From positions 1 to 64,000 of the forward strand of contig JAYMGJ010000569.1 in NCBI GenBank assembly GCA_037178675.1: a stretch of DNA of 64,000 nucleotides, written 5' to 3'. Below are positions 45,122 to 56,281 of the stretch, piece after piece; the first letter of the stretch is position 1, and every line of letters starts with the position of its first letter. The translations under genes were made by a program, and so were the position numbers. The notes under the pieces were generated by a model. That model was not told the origin of the DNA, made no database searches, and saw only the letters and a list, made by a program, of their open reading frames with translations. The DNA comes from Scleroderma bovista. Taxonomy: Eukaryota > Basidiomycota > Agaricomycetes > Boletales > Sclerodermataceae.

Positions 45122-45129
45122 TTATAAGA
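45122..45129 (+). promoter_or_regulatory. TATA-like box for antisense gene
   Basis: CTTATAAGAG lies about 55 bases before the ATG at 45181. Its position corresponds to the TATA-like box of the antisense gene in gypsy E. Confidence 0.4.
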
Positions 45130-45383
45130 GCAGATTGGTTTTTGGTTTCCACTCCCAAACTTCCTTACTCTCTCTCTACCATGTCTGTACCCATGCAAAC
45201 TTCCACTCCCACTGCCAGTATGACCAGGTCCAGGGACTGGACCAGAGCAAAGATGGAGGAGCTCCAGGCCCTGATGGACAATGAAGACAATGTGGTGAAC
45301 GCAATAGGGTGGAGAAAAGACATTGCAAGCAGGTGAAGGCAGAGGCAGAAGCACGAGAACGCCAGGAGCATGAAGAGGCAGTG

Positions 45384-47132
45384 TGTCAAGACCGGTTCTC
45401 CTCGACGATCTTACTAGGAGGTCCAGAGGTGCAGGGAACTAATGAGGAGGCAAGTCCAGACACTAGTAGGTGCTAGTTAGTGCGGAGAGTCAAGTCCGGG
45501 TCAAACGAACGAAGTCCGGGCACTAGAGAAGCACAGGGAGTAAGTCCGGGTTTTTGCGGAGTAAGTCCGGACCGCGGGAAAGTGGTCCGGAGTTGAGTGC
45601 AGCTTGTCCGGAGCGAAGGACATCCCAGAGGTGGGATAAGTCCTGAGAGGTCTAGCATCAAGTCTGGGACAGAGGTGGCTTTTGCCCTCGTGCAAGTAGG
45701 AGACTTGCTAGGATCGGACATAGGACCAAGGGGACGAGATAGGACGGAGTTCAGGAGTTCAGATGAACAGATGGATTAGGAGAGCATAATGGGTAGTACA
45801 GAGTGGGGAGTATCTTAGTCGAGATTTGATCTAAGGATCTACTAGGCCGGAGTACGGTAGTTTATATAGTAACGAGAACTAGGGTGAGTACATACGGTGA
45901 CAAGTAAACACCTTAGTCGGGACAAGGGATGGAGCAGAAGCAGACAGGAAAATAAACCAGGTACAAGAAAATAAAGCAGGGACAGGAAAATAAACCGGAG
46001 CGGAAGCAGAAACGGGGAACTAGAGTTACAGGGACGACGGAGGAAAAGCAGGGACAAGGGAACTAGGTCGGAAGAGGACAGGTAAGGGTCAGAGGTGGAC
46101 TTAACTAATGTTAAGTCCGGACCGATGTCCAGGACCGGAGGAAGTGGGACCGGAGGAAGTGGGACCGGATGAAGTGCACGACCGGAGGAAGTGCAAGAGC
46201 GGAGGGAGTGCACGAGCAGAGGGAGTGCACGAGCAGAGGGAGTGCACGAGCAGAGGGAGTGCACGAGCAGAGGGAGTGCACGAGCAGAGGGAGTGCACGA
46301 GCAGAGGGAGTGCACGAGCAGAGGGAGTGCACGAGCAGAGGGAGTGCACGAGCAGAGGGAGTGCACGAGCAGAGGGAGTGCACGAGCAGAGGGAGTGCAC
46401 GAGCAGAGGGAGTGCACGAGCAGAGGGAGTGCACGAGCAGAGGGAGTGCACGAGCAGAGGGAGTGCACGAGCAGAGGGAGTGCACGAGCAGAGGGAGTGC
46501 ACGAGCAGAGGGAGTGCACGAGCAGAGGGAGTGCACGAGCAGAGGGAGTGCACGAGCAGAGGGAGTGCACGAGCAGAGGGAGTGCACGAGCAGAGGGAGT
46601 GCACGAGCAGAGGGAGTGCACGAGCAGAGGGAGTGCACGAGCAGAGGGAGTGCACGAGCAGAGGGAGTGCACGAGCAGAGGGAGTGCACGAGCAGAGGGA
46701 GTGCACAGGTGGAGGAAGGGCGGAGTAGCCGGAGGAAGGTCCGGAGTTGGACATGGAAATGTCCTAAGCCTTTGGTGGACCTGACAGAGGAAGTGGAGCA
46801 GGAGCAGGAGCAGAACTGAGCCGGAGTTGGATGTACCAGCCGGAGTTGGGCTACGTCGCAGACAAGGCTAAGGGAGTAGCCGGACTGAAACCGGAGTAGC
46901 GACTAGTGGTAGGTACAGGTCCGACATGGAGGAGTTAGCCTGTGGATCTGTCTGTAGGGAGACAGGGGTTAGTCCTGAGGCGGAGATGGACGTAGTGACC
47001 GGAGTTGAGCTGGAGTGCAGCTATAGGGCTGGAGATGGCTGGACTAGATCCGGAGTTGCATCTATGCCTAAGGAGAGGTCAGGCGGGCCATGGTTAGACC
47101 GGAGTTGTGACTGGAAAAGTATGGATATGACA
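45384..47132 (+). mobile_element. Solo LTR, family C, with expanded minisatellite, TSD CAGTG
   Basis: This 1749-bp LTR starts TGTCAAGACCGG and ends GGATATGACA, flanked by CAGTG at 45379-45383 and 47133-47137. It is about 480 bp longer than the copies at 24041 and 57427 because of the tandem array at 46199-46705. Confidence 0.92.
46199..46705 (+). repeat. 17-bp minisatellite, ~29-30 units
   Basis: Near-identical units of GAGGGAGTGCACGAGCA are arrayed head to tail. The 17-bp period cycles through all frames without stops, creating spurious long ORFs on both strands (about 200-276 codons). Confidence 0.95.
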
Positions 47133-48205
47133 CAGTGAGGCGAGCACACGAAGAGGTGGAGAGGAAAGTGTGGGCAGAGGCAGATCAGTGAGCCCACACA
47201 GAGGCGGAGCGGAAGGCCAAGGAGGAGGTGGAGAAGAAAGCTCGCGAGGAGTTCCCAAAGCTTTAAGCGGAGTGGGAGCAGATTCTCGTGGAGAAGGCCA
47301 GGCTGATGGCAGAGGACAAGCGGAAGGCAGGGGAGCTGGCAAAGAAGAGGACGAGAGAGGAAATGGTCACTGGTGCCAGTAGTGTCCAGGTTATCGACCT
47401 CCAGTAAGCATCTTTATTTTTATTTTTGTATGTGCTTTGGCTGACTTTATTAAAGTTGCGTGCACTGCGCCAAGTTTGGGATGCCATGCATGCAAGACCC
47501 AGAGAAGCCAAAACAGTGCACCTGTAAGAGGTATGCCAGCCTCAAGGAGAAGTGCGAGCGGGCGGAGGTTGAGACCGGAGGGTCCAGGTCTGGTGTGGAC
47601 AAGGGCAAGGGCAAGGCCATTATGATGTCACCACAGGGTGGTGAAAAGTGGAAGAAGGTCAAGAAGTTGGCGGCGGTTGTTGCTGACAATGAGCTCCAGG
47701 AGGTGGCAGGGCCATCAAAGTCCGGGTCCAGAGGGTCCGGGAACCAAGGATTCCTGGACCAGATGGATCAACTTGTGGAGTTGATGGGGGAGCTTACCAG
47801 AGAGGTGCACTGGATGAGGCAGGCACAGCACTCCGTGGTATGATCCAACGACCAGGTAGGCCACACCCTCAAGATGTTTCTCGAGGAGTGTCACTGGTTC
47901 AACGGGCCCCACAATGAGCTGGGGACGGACCCGGAGAGTGATGAAGAGGTGGATCCAGAGGAGATCGACCAGGAGGTGGAGGTCCTTGACCAGGAGATGG
48001 AGAAGGCTGGCAATGAGTTGTTGTCACACCACGCCCCTCCTCGCGCGTGAACTGGTCCAGTCCGGATTTCTTTTGTAAATAGAAATGTAATTAGTTTTGT
48101 TTTATAAAGAAAATTGGACTGGAACTATTAGAGTAAGTAATATTACTTGAGACAGAGTGAAACAGATAGGGGAAACAGATAAAGGGAATGGAGGCAAGAG
48201 TAGTA

Positions 48206-48962
48206 CTACATGGACGCAAGTGGTCCGGGTTTGTCCAGGTACTGGACATGGTAATCCTCTAGAAGTTCTGTTGCATTGCCTAGTTCAGTGGCAAGAAGCC
48301 ATAACATTTCTTTGTCAGTCCCTTCGCAACCAGACCAACGTACCAAGTACAAGAGTTTGCACGTTTTGCAGCGATGGTCAACCTTGGAGTTGAGGATCTT
48401 GGAGATCTCGAACTCCAGTTCACCATCCACCTCAACTGGTGGTGGTGGAGGTTGTATCCGGTCTGGGATGGTATTGGGTATGGCCAGTTCAAGTTGGGAG
48501 ACATGGAAGACTGGGTGAACTGCGCACATGGAGTCTGGAAGGCAGAGTGTGAAGGAGAGAGAGCCCATGTGAGCGATGATGGTATAGGGCTCAAGGTTCT
48601 TTTCCGATAGCTTTTTAGATGGTCGTGTGGACCGGAAGTATTTGGCTTTGATGTAGACTTGGTCACCAACTTTGATGTCCAGTGCTGGAGAGCATTTAGC
48701 ATCCGCTGGACCTTGGTATCGCAGTTGGGTGTTAGCCATTTCTTCTCTAAGGTATTGGTGCAGCGACTCAAGGTCGACTGCATAGTCATGAGCCCGGGTG
48801 GAGGTCATATCATGTTCTGGGTAAACGGAGATGTTAGGGTGATAGCCCTTATTAGCAAAGAAGGGTGAGACTCCAGTGGTAGCACTAGGTGCGTTGTTGT
48901 ATGTGAACTCCACCAATGGGAGTAAGTCCACCCAGTTGTCCTGCTGGTAGTTGCAGTAGATC
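48206..48962 (-). pseudogene. Gypsy A' integrase C-terminus and chromodomain
   Basis: This uninterrupted frame reads from CNYQQDNWVDLLPLVEFTYNN through VGDQVYIKAKYFRSTRPSKK and HPVFHVSQLEL to the chromodomain LYLVRWSGCEGTDKE and the stop at 48206. It is cut upstream (to the right) by the 5' LTR at 48963. Here the codon in STRPSKK is CGA, whereas the copy at 63.2 kb has TGA. The gap 48050-48205 to the convergent antisense gene is about 150 bp. Confidence 0.88.
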
Positions 48963-49572
48963 TGTCAAGACCATGTCCAACTCCGGACTCTTATCCGGTT
49001 ACTCCGGTCGCATCACAGTACTACAGCTCAACTCCGGACCTCTGCGCATAACTCTGGCCCCAGACGCGCACATATCCTTCCACTAAGTGCGACCCTTTGC
49101 ATTAGCCTCAATCCAGTCATTACCACACTTCCCCGTCCACCCTGTTGTACCATGAGTTCTCCGTGTCCCGTTTATATCTTCTACCTTGTAGTATTTTCTC
49201 CGGACCTTACTTATTTTTGTCAGACCTGACCTAGTCCCAACTCCGGTTGTTCCTTGTCCACCCTTTGGGCTGTTTACTTATCACTGTAAATACTCGACCC
49301 TAGTTCTCCGTAGTATAAGTACCCTGTACTCTGTCCTGTATACTTCAGTCTGAAATCAACCATAGTCTCTACTCCCGTACTCTGTCTGTCTCTGTCTCTG
49401 TCTCTGCCTGACCGGAACCTATGCAAGGGATCAACGCTCAATCCCCTTGTCATTGAATCCAATCAGTCTCAACTCTGGCCGGACTAACTCCTGGTCCAGC
49501 CTCTGCCCCTCCTTCGTCTGTTTCCATCCGGACTTGACCGGACCTCTTACTGGAGTAGACCCGGACTTGACA
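48963..49572 (+). repeat. 5' LTR of gypsy A (outer element)
   Basis: This 610-bp LTR starts TGTCAAGACC and ends GGACTTGACA. It lies in the pol of A' after AGATC. TATAAG lies at 49314-49319, and about 30 bases later TCAGTCTGAAAT (49345-49356) marks the likely transcript start. Confidence 0.9.
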
Positions 49573-49586
49573 GTATTTCAGACTGA
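49573..49586 (+). other. Self-priming primer-binding site of gypsy A
   Basis: ATTTCAGACTGA at 49575-49586 is the exact reverse complement of TCAGTCTGAAAT at 49345-49356, the predicted RNA 5' end. No tRNA complementarity was recognised. The arrangement is that of Tf1/sushi-type self-priming. Confidence 0.75.
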
Positions 49587-49642
49587 CACTTGTGTGGGTT
49601 CACTGTCCCAAACCTCATACGCATATCCTGTCCAGTTTCCTT

Positions 49643-50225
49643 ATGACTATGACCATGCGCTCTCGCGCTCGTACCGCTGCAGCACTTGCTGAGGAAGCAG
49701 GTGCAGTAGACGACCTCCACCTCTCTGCCACCCAACAAGCCCTGTCTAACCGCAGGCAACCTCCAGCTTCCATAAGCCAATTCTGGAGCTTCACAGCTCA
49801 AAGCCCAGTAGTGTTGATGACTCCGTGTCACGATGCTGCTTCTCAGAGCCTTTGTGGTTCTGCAGACCCTGGTCACCGTGGATCCATTCCAAGTGACAGC
49901 TTCCCCTACCGTCGTGACTCTACTCCGGAACACATCACTGGCCGTTACCGATGGTTCGGCCCTGAGGACAGTCCTGGAGATGATCCAGATGACCCCGGAG
50001 ATGGCAATGCAATGACGAGGATTTCCTTGACGCCACAGAGGACTTAGACCCAAGTCTAGCGGTCTTCCACAACCTCACCATCGCTGTCAACCATCTCTCC
50101 TGCTCTTCCCACTGGACTAACGAGTCCTCCTCCTCCCGTGCTAAAGTCTGCGAACTGGACACCTTTGATGGCACGGACCCCAAAAAGCTCCGGACCTTCT
50201 TGGTCCAATGTGAGCTCTGCTTCCA
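49643..50225 (+). pseudogene. Gypsy A Gag, N-terminal part
   Basis: Gag starts MTMRSRARTAAALAEEAGAVDDLHL at 49643. A frameshift lies near 50015. It then continues DPSLAVFHNLTIAVNHL and CELDTFDGTDPKKLRTFLVQ to CELCF, where gypsy B is inserted after TTCCA. The remainder is at 59102. Confidence 0.88.
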
Positions 50226-50557
50226 TGTAACGGTCTAACTTTTTATCTTATCTAGAGCATCTTATCTGTAAGTCTGTCTAAACTACAGCCTCATGCTGTA
50301 CATGCTGTATCCCTTGATGTCATTAGCATAGCCTTACCACAGGATGGCAGCTGTGTTCACTGCCTCGTACAGCATACAGCCTCATGGATAGCCTCGCACA
50401 GGACACGTGTAGTATAGTATATATACTGTTGCAATCCAGCACCCAGAGGCTCTCCATTCAAGCTCTCTTTGGGTCTTTGCTCTAAGACACTTGCATCCTT
50501 TCCTCTCAGAGTTCGTTGTGTGGTAGTTCTTTGGGTTTCGCCCTTAGGGTTGTCTCA
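50226..50557 (+). repeat. 5' LTR of gypsy B
   Basis: This 332-bp LTR runs from TGTAACGGTC to GTTGTCTCA. It lacks about 50 bp present in the 3' LTR, between short ATCTTATCTA repeats. TATATATA lies at about 50418. The B element is flanked by TTCCA at 50221-50225 and 59102-59106. Confidence 0.92.
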
Positions 50558-51017
50558 CTAGAGCTCAAATCTACCCATCTACTAGTCATCTACCACGCAC
50601 TGTTCCCCAGCCTTATAAAGGGAAACTATACCCGGACTCCAGGGTTAAGGAGCTTCTTCTTCATACCTTCCGTTTCGTTCATGGCCAGCCTTCAGTGCTG
50701 TTCCCATAGTGCTTTGGCATTGGGAGTTTTTAGCACCGCATCCTTTACGTACTGTACACCAGCCCAGGGTCATGCCTGGTGTCTGAAGGTCGGCGCCCGT
50801 TCAAGAGAGGTTCGCAGCCTCAAGGCAATTGAGACATAGTTACCCCGTAGTTCCTGCGTCCATGCAGAGGTAGACCCGTGATCTGCAGCCAGTGGCCGTT
50901 TGTTTCTGCATAGCTGTGCCACTGCCCTGACCCAGCGAGCGCAACAGGCAAACAGAAGCTTATGCTTAGTTCATTGGAACACCTGTGGGGATCTAGTCCC
51001 AATATACCACTACTCCT

Positions 51018-51359
51018 ATGTTACCCCACTATCTAGTCACCATACCTCCCTACGAGTACTCCTTTAGTCAGGCAGGTCACCTGACAGTCACCTACAATAC
51101 CCATTACCCCTTTCCTCTTATGCCCGCTCAAGAAGTTGCCAGAGAAGCAGACTTCAAGAGGATCGAGCAGACGTACACCGCCTTCCATCGCTACAACCTC
51201 GTTGTCGACACCCTTGCAGACCTCTTCCTCGACAACCCCCGCTTCTACGTCGAAGCCGAACCCGACCTCCCACTCGCATGCCGCCATACATTTCACACTT
51301 CCCGTCTCCACCCCACACATCCCCAAGGAGCCCCCTACTCCTGCTATCACCCGTATTAA
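51018..51359 (+). CDS. Gypsy B upstream ORF
   Basis: This 113-codon frame precedes the zinc-knuckle Gag. From MPAQEVAREADFKRIEQTY it has a helical segment (NLVVDTLADLFLDNP). It may be the N-terminal part of Gag, separated by a frameshift near 51300, since it ends four bases before the Gag ATG. The leader 50558-51017 contains no gene. Confidence 0.5.
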   Translation: MLPHYLVTIPPYEYSFSQAGHLTVTYNTHYPFPLMPAQEVAREADFKRIEQTYTAFHRYNLVVDTLADLFLDNPRFYVEAEPDLPLACRHTFHTSRLHPTHPQGAPYSCYHPY

Positions 51360-51362
51360 GCG

Positions 51363-52355
51363 ATGGATCCGCACCAGGATGCCCTCCAAAATCTTTTCCT
51401 TCAACTCGCGCAGGGCCAGATCGACATGCAGAACAGTATCCAGGCCCTTGCCGATGCGCAGCAGGGTCTCAGTGCCCCTGCCGAGGGTGAAGCACGAGGT
51501 GCTAAAAAGATTGTCGCTGAACCTGGGAACTACGACGGCTCCCCCCAGATGTTCAGGGTATGGTGGAGCAAGATAAAACTGTGGGTTCTCATGAACCAGA
51601 GGGCTGGTCTCCTTAGAAAAAATAGTGAGATCATGGCGGCTGTCCTCTCTCGGTTCGAGGGACCTAAAGCTGGGCATTGGGCCCAGGTCAAGTTGGAATA
51701 CTACATGGGCTCAAATGTCCAGTATCCGACTTGGGATGAGTTACAGGCCGAGATAACCGGTTATTTCGTGCCTGGCAACAATGCTGACTGGGCCAGGTCC
51801 CAGTTGTTAAAGTTGCGCCAAGGACCTTGTCAACGAGTAGATGAGTTCCTCGCAGCCTTTGAGTCGCTAAGGATAGAGAGCAACTGTCCCAACGCTTATG
51901 CTAGGGACTTGCTGGAAAGAGCGGTGCAGAGGCAGGTCCTCCAGCAGGTATATCTGCTTGACAAAGCTCGGTCAAACTACGCCGAGCTAACTGCTTCAGT
52001 CCACACTGTTGGAAGGGCCCAGGAGCTCTTCCTGATTAATACGCAGGGTAATACCCGCTATTTCCAGCAGGGTGGAAGCTCTTCTCCTTATGGAGTAACC
52101 CCGGGTGCTGGCGCCCCTATGGATATTGGTGCCGCACAGCAGCAGAACCAGCAGCAGAGTAAAGGGCTCCAATGCTACAATTGTCAGGGGTTCGGACACA
52201 TCGCTCGCAAGTGTTCTCAACCGCGTCGCCCACGTCGAGGGCAACCCCAACAAACCCAGGCTGCACAGCCCCAACCTGACAACGAACGCGTCAATGCTGT
52301 TCGCGGCATGTCCTTCTCCGAAATGAGGGACTATTTCAAAAATTTAAAAGATTAG
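51363..52355 (+). CDS. Gypsy B Gag with CCHC zinc knuckle
   Basis: This is an intact 330-codon Gag. The N-terminal helix is MDPHQDALQNLFLQLAQGQID. The capsid (residues about 50-230) includes EPGNYDGSPQMFRVWWSKIKLW, DWARSQLLKLRQG and VDEFLAAFESLRI. A Gln-rich spacer precedes the zinc knuckle CYNCQGFGHIARKC (near 52170) and a basic tail. Gag packages the element RNA. The pol frame begins 40 bases after its stop in another frame, so expression of pol probably needs a frameshift or reinitiation. Confidence 0.9.
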   Translation: MDPHQDALQNLFLQLAQGQIDMQNSIQALADAQQGLSAPAEGEARGAKKIVAEPGNYDGSPQMFRVWWSKIKLWVLMNQRAGLLRKNSEIMAAVLSRFEGPKAGHWAQVKLEYYMGSNVQYPTWDELQAEITGYFVPGNNADWARSQLLKLRQGPCQRVDEFLAAFESLRIESNCPNAYARDLLERAVQRQVLQQVYLLDKARSNYAELTASVHTVGRAQELFLINTQGNTRYFQQGGSSSPYGVTPGAGAPMDIGAAQQQNQQQSKGLQCYNCQGFGHIARKCSQPRRPRRGQPQQTQAAQPQPDNERVNAVRGMSFSEMRDYFKNLKD

Positions 52356-52396
52356 AGAGTGAGGACACAACGGGCACCCTCGCTCTCGAGTCTGAG

Positions 52397-55300
52397 TTGG
52401 ACGCTGCAGTAAGAATTTTGGACTATCGTCTCTCTTGTGCTAAGTCTCCTGAAGCACAGGATATTTATAAATACCACATTTCTCTTCTTTCTTGTAAAAT
52501 ACAGAAAACCCATAAAAAATCACCTTCTGTAGTTTCTCCTGTTTCTGTCTCCTTCAACAAGTACTCTGTCTTGTCGGTAGATAGTATGGACTGTAATGAC
52601 TCGTCTGTATTTATTACCGAACCCTCTAAGGGAGTCCCTGCAAAGGGCTCGGCACTGGAGGTTAAATTGTGTGTGCTTAATTCCCTGTTGAATACTACTG
52701 TTTCTTCTCCTTTGGCATCTGAGGAACTGGAAAGTCCCGCCGGAACCGAAGAAGTTTCTTTCTTGGACTTACGAAGGTCCTTCACCTTGGAATGTGAAGT
52801 GACGATACCTGTCCGCATTCGCGGACCCCTTAACATTATTGAAGTAGATGCCCTGCTAGACAGTGGTGCTACTGGGTGCTTTGTTGACAAGAGCTGGGCT
52901 CTTGATAGACGGTTGCAGTTATCTAAGCTGGTAAAGCCTGTTCCAGTGCTTAACGTAGATGGCACCAGGAACCAGGAAGGCAATATCACGCACTATGTAT
53001 TACTTACAGTCGGTATTGGGAAACATGCTGAAAAGCTTTGGTGTGCAGTCACCTGCCTTGGAAAGGTTCCCCTTATCCTCGGCCACACCTGGCTTAGAAA
53101 GCATAACCCTGATATTGATTGGGTAACCGGACAAGTTAATTTCACTAGGTGTCCCCCTGAGTGCAAGTCACTCTTGGAAACACGCTTCGCTAAGTTATTA
53201 CGTCAGAATGAATCTCAGGAAACTTGGGTTCAGGCTTTAAAGGCTCACAAGTCAAAGGTTGCTATTGATGAGACAACCCTCGAAGAAGCCCAGAAGCTAG
53301 TACCCCGAGAGTACTGGGAGTATTTAGATGTCTTCTCGAAGAAGTCGTCAGAATGCATGCCGCTTAGGAAACCGTGGGATCATGGTATAGATCTCAGGGA
53401 AGACTTCCCACCTAAGAAAGGGCATTTGATACCCCTGTTGGTGGATGAACAGAAGGAAGTTGAGGACTTTGTTGATGATCAGCTTGCGAAGGGATATATT
53501 CGCCCATCCATTTCCCCTCAGACTTCCCCTGTCTTCTTTGTTCCCAAAAAGGACGGCAAGAAGCGCATGGTTCAGGACTATTGATATTTAAACGAGTGGA
53601 CCGCTAAAAATAACTACCCGCTGCCCTTGATCAGTCAGCTTGTCGACAAGCTGAAGGGATGTAAACTCTTCACTAAGATGGATCTTCGATGGGGATATAA
53701 CAATGTCCATATCAAGGAAGGCGATGAGTGGAAAGCTGTGTTTGTAATGCACAAAGGGGCTTTTGAGCCGGTTGTTATGTATTTCGGTCTATGTAATTCA
53801 CCTGCGACATTCCAGAAGATGATGAATGAAATCTTCCACGATATGTCAGATGTCTGTGTGGTGTATATTGACGACCTAATGATATTTACAAGTACAGACA
53901 ATCAGGATAAGCATGACAAGATCGTGCTTGAAGTCTTAAAACGTTTACGTGATAATGACTTGTTTGTCAACCCGAGAAGTGTTGCTTCCATGTTACCGAA
54001 GTCGACTTCCTTGGAATGATAGTCTCACGTGATGGGATAAAGATGGACCCTGAAAAGGTTAATGCTATTTTGAAGTGGCCTGAGCCAACAAATGTCAAAC
54101 AGGTTCGAGCATTCTTAGGCCTCAGCAACTTCTATAGACACTTTATTAAGGACTATGCGATCATGGCTAGGCCATTGATGGACTTAATGTGTAAGGATGT
54201 TGCCTTCCACTTTGGTGATAAGGAACACGCTGCGTTTGAAGCCTTAAAGGCTGCATTTACTCGTGCACCGGTACTTCAGTACCCCGACCAGGACCGCAAA
54301 TTCTGCCTCGAAACTGATGCGTCTGAGTTCGCCGTCGGGGGAGTGATACCCGTTAAGTGCGAAGACGGTGAATTCAGACCAGTAGCGTACATGTTGCACT
54401 CTATGACCCTGCCAGAACGCAACTATCCTATTCACAATAAAGAAATGCTGGCCATTATAAAAGCAACAGAGGCCTGGCGTCATTATCTTGAGGCCACTCC
54501 TTATGCCTTTGAAATCTACATGGACCATCATAACTTAATGTACTTCACAAAGTCGCAGAATCTCTCCAAGTGCCAAGTGCGCTGGCAGATGTGGATGACG
54601 CGCTTCAACTACTCGTTAATTTATAAAAAGGGAACCCAGATGCATGTTGCAGATCCGCTTAGTAGGTGATCGGACTATTACGTCTCTAGCTCTGACGATA
54701 ACAAGGATCAGACCTTGTTAAACCCCGTATCTATTAAGTTGATCGACGTCACGGATCAGACTTATGAAGAGCGCCAGTCGCTGATCATGGACTTTCATGA
54801 CACACCTGTCGCAGGACATAAGGGTGTCAAGGCTACGTTTAATGCGCTCAGGAAGCACTATTCCTGGAAAGGGATGAAGGAGCAGATCCAAACCTATGTA
54901 AAGCACTGTCAAAAGTGTCAGCAGTCAAAGGTTTCGAATCAAAAAACTTCTGGAAGTCTCCTTCCCCTCCCTGTCCCAGAAGGACCGTGGCTTGACATCA
55001 CAATGGACTTTACCAAGATGCTGGAATCCCTCGGTTATAACTATATATTAGTAGTCGTCGATCGGTTCTCCAAAGAGGTGGTCTTTGTGCCATGCACTAA
55101 GGAGGAAACCGCTCTCTCAACTGCTGAATTGTTCAGAGATCATGTTTGGTGCCAGCATGGACTTCCTAGCACCGTAATATCCGACCGTGGATCAGTCTTT
55201 GCGAGCAACTTCCTGGGGGAGTTGTATAGACTTTTAGGCATAAAGCGCAAGATGTCTACTGCCTTTCACCCGCAAACTGATGGACAAACGGAGTGGTTGA

Positions 55301-56136
55301 ACTGCGAAATCAACCAGTACCTTCGGACCTACGTTAGTGATCGACAAGGCGATTGGGCTAAGTGGATCAAGATTGCCCAATTTGTCTGGAACAATACGGT
55401 CTCGGAGGTTACTACCGATTCTCCGTTTGGAATTACCCGGAGTTATTCCCTGCGCATGGGTGTAGAACCAGTGCAGACGATAGCCCCAGTGGCTAAAGAT
55501 TTCGCTGCCATATTTAGCAAAGTTGTTGAATCTTCTGAGAAGGCTAAACGCAACATGAAGCTTCAGGCAGATAAGCATAGAAATCCCACCCCGGACTATA
55601 CTGTCGGTCAGCAAGTCTGGCTTTCAACAGACAACCTTTGTATGTTAAATCGCGCTTCTAAGAAGCTTACAGAAAAATGGATCGGCCCCTATGAGGTCAC
55701 TCGAGTAACCCCGAATGCGGTTGAGCTTAAGCTCCTGAAAACTCTTTGGATTCACCCAGCAGTGAATGTTTCCCAAGTTAAACCTTATTTAGGTCCACTC
55801 CCTGGACAACCTGTTTCCCGGCCTGGCCCGGTACTTGTTTCTGAAGAATGCGATGAAGAGTACGAAGTGGACTATATTGTAGCGTCCCGTATTTATAGAC
55901 GCCAGCTCCAGTACTTGGTACATTGGAAAGGGTACGAGGAACATGAAAGAACGTGGGAACCCTCGTCAAATTTAAAGAATTCTCCTCTGGTAGTCGAGTG
56001 TTTTTATAGGGAAAATCCTTCTGCCCCTCGAAAACTTCATATGGTGCAGTTGGACTTTGATTCATTATTTACTCGGATTCCCAAGAATCTTACCATTTGC
56101 GAACCTACCTTTTGCAGTCTGGAATCCTGCACCTAA
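52397..56136 (+). pseudogene. Gypsy B Pol: protease, RT, RNase H, integrase, chromodomain
   Basis: Domains in order: protease ALLDSGATGCFVD (near 52855); RT with palm motif [10 protein letters not shown] (near 53862); RNase H LETDASEFAVGG (near 54310) and DHHNLMYF; integrase HH-CC (HKG ... HCQKCQQSK, 54826-54930); catalytic core DITMDFT, ISDRGSVF and GQTEWLNCE (55000-55300); then a chromodomain YLVHWKGYEEHERTWEP (55912-55965). Defects: TGA at 53582-53584, where the sister copy at 4.36 kb has CGG (two CpG-type transitions); a one-base deletion near 53970; and TGA at 54667-54669, shared with the sister copy. Otherwise it is full length, and the LTRs show few differences, so it is a young but dead copy. 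Confidence 0.92.
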
Positions 56137-56147
56137 GGGGGGAGTAG
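56137..56147 (+). other. Polypurine tract of gypsy B
   Basis: AAGGGGGGAGTAG (56135-56147) directly precedes the 3' LTR starting TGTAACGGTC. Confidence 0.85.
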
Positions 56148-56281
56148 TGTAACGGTCTAACTTTTTATCTTATCTAATCTGCGATTAGATGACATCTTAT
56201 CTTATCATAGCATAGTATCTTATCTAGAGCATCTTATCTGTAGGTCTGTCTAAACTACAGCCTCATGCTGTACTGTCAAGT

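Larger units (their letters stand above)
45181..48049 (+). pseudogene. Antisense spliced gene of gypsy A' (coiled coil, Zn2Cys6-like), split by an LTR
   Basis: Exon 1 begins MSVPMQTSTPTASMTRSRDW at 45181. After a frameshift it runs to AREREEHEEAV at 45383, where a family C LTR (45384-47132) interrupts. It resumes RRAHEEVERKVWAEA at 47138 with coiled coil to SSVQVIDLQ. A canonical intron follows (47403-47454: GTAAGC, CTGAC, AG). Exon 2 has C-x2-C-x6-C (CVHCAKFGMPC), then CTC and KEKC, with the second half of the cluster degenerate. Then come a basic stretch, LVELMGELTREVHWMRQ, and a C-terminal module (MFLEECHWFNGPHNE, acidic helix, HHAPPRA). In-frame TGA codons near 47188 and 47841 stand where CGA is expected; the second is CGA in the copy at 64 kb. 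The gene is convergent to the A' pol. Confidence 0.65.

Noticed and set aside
45842..46819. Long ORFs on both strands (192-276 codons) over the minisatellite, translating as RECTSRGSARAEGVHEQ repeats
   Set aside because: They arise because a 17-bp repeat without stops cycles through all frames. They are not genes.
51033..51677. 214-codon minus-strand ORF over the gypsy B gag
   Set aside because: The plus strand encodes a recognisable Gag with zinc knuckle here. The minus frame has no motif and no counterpart.
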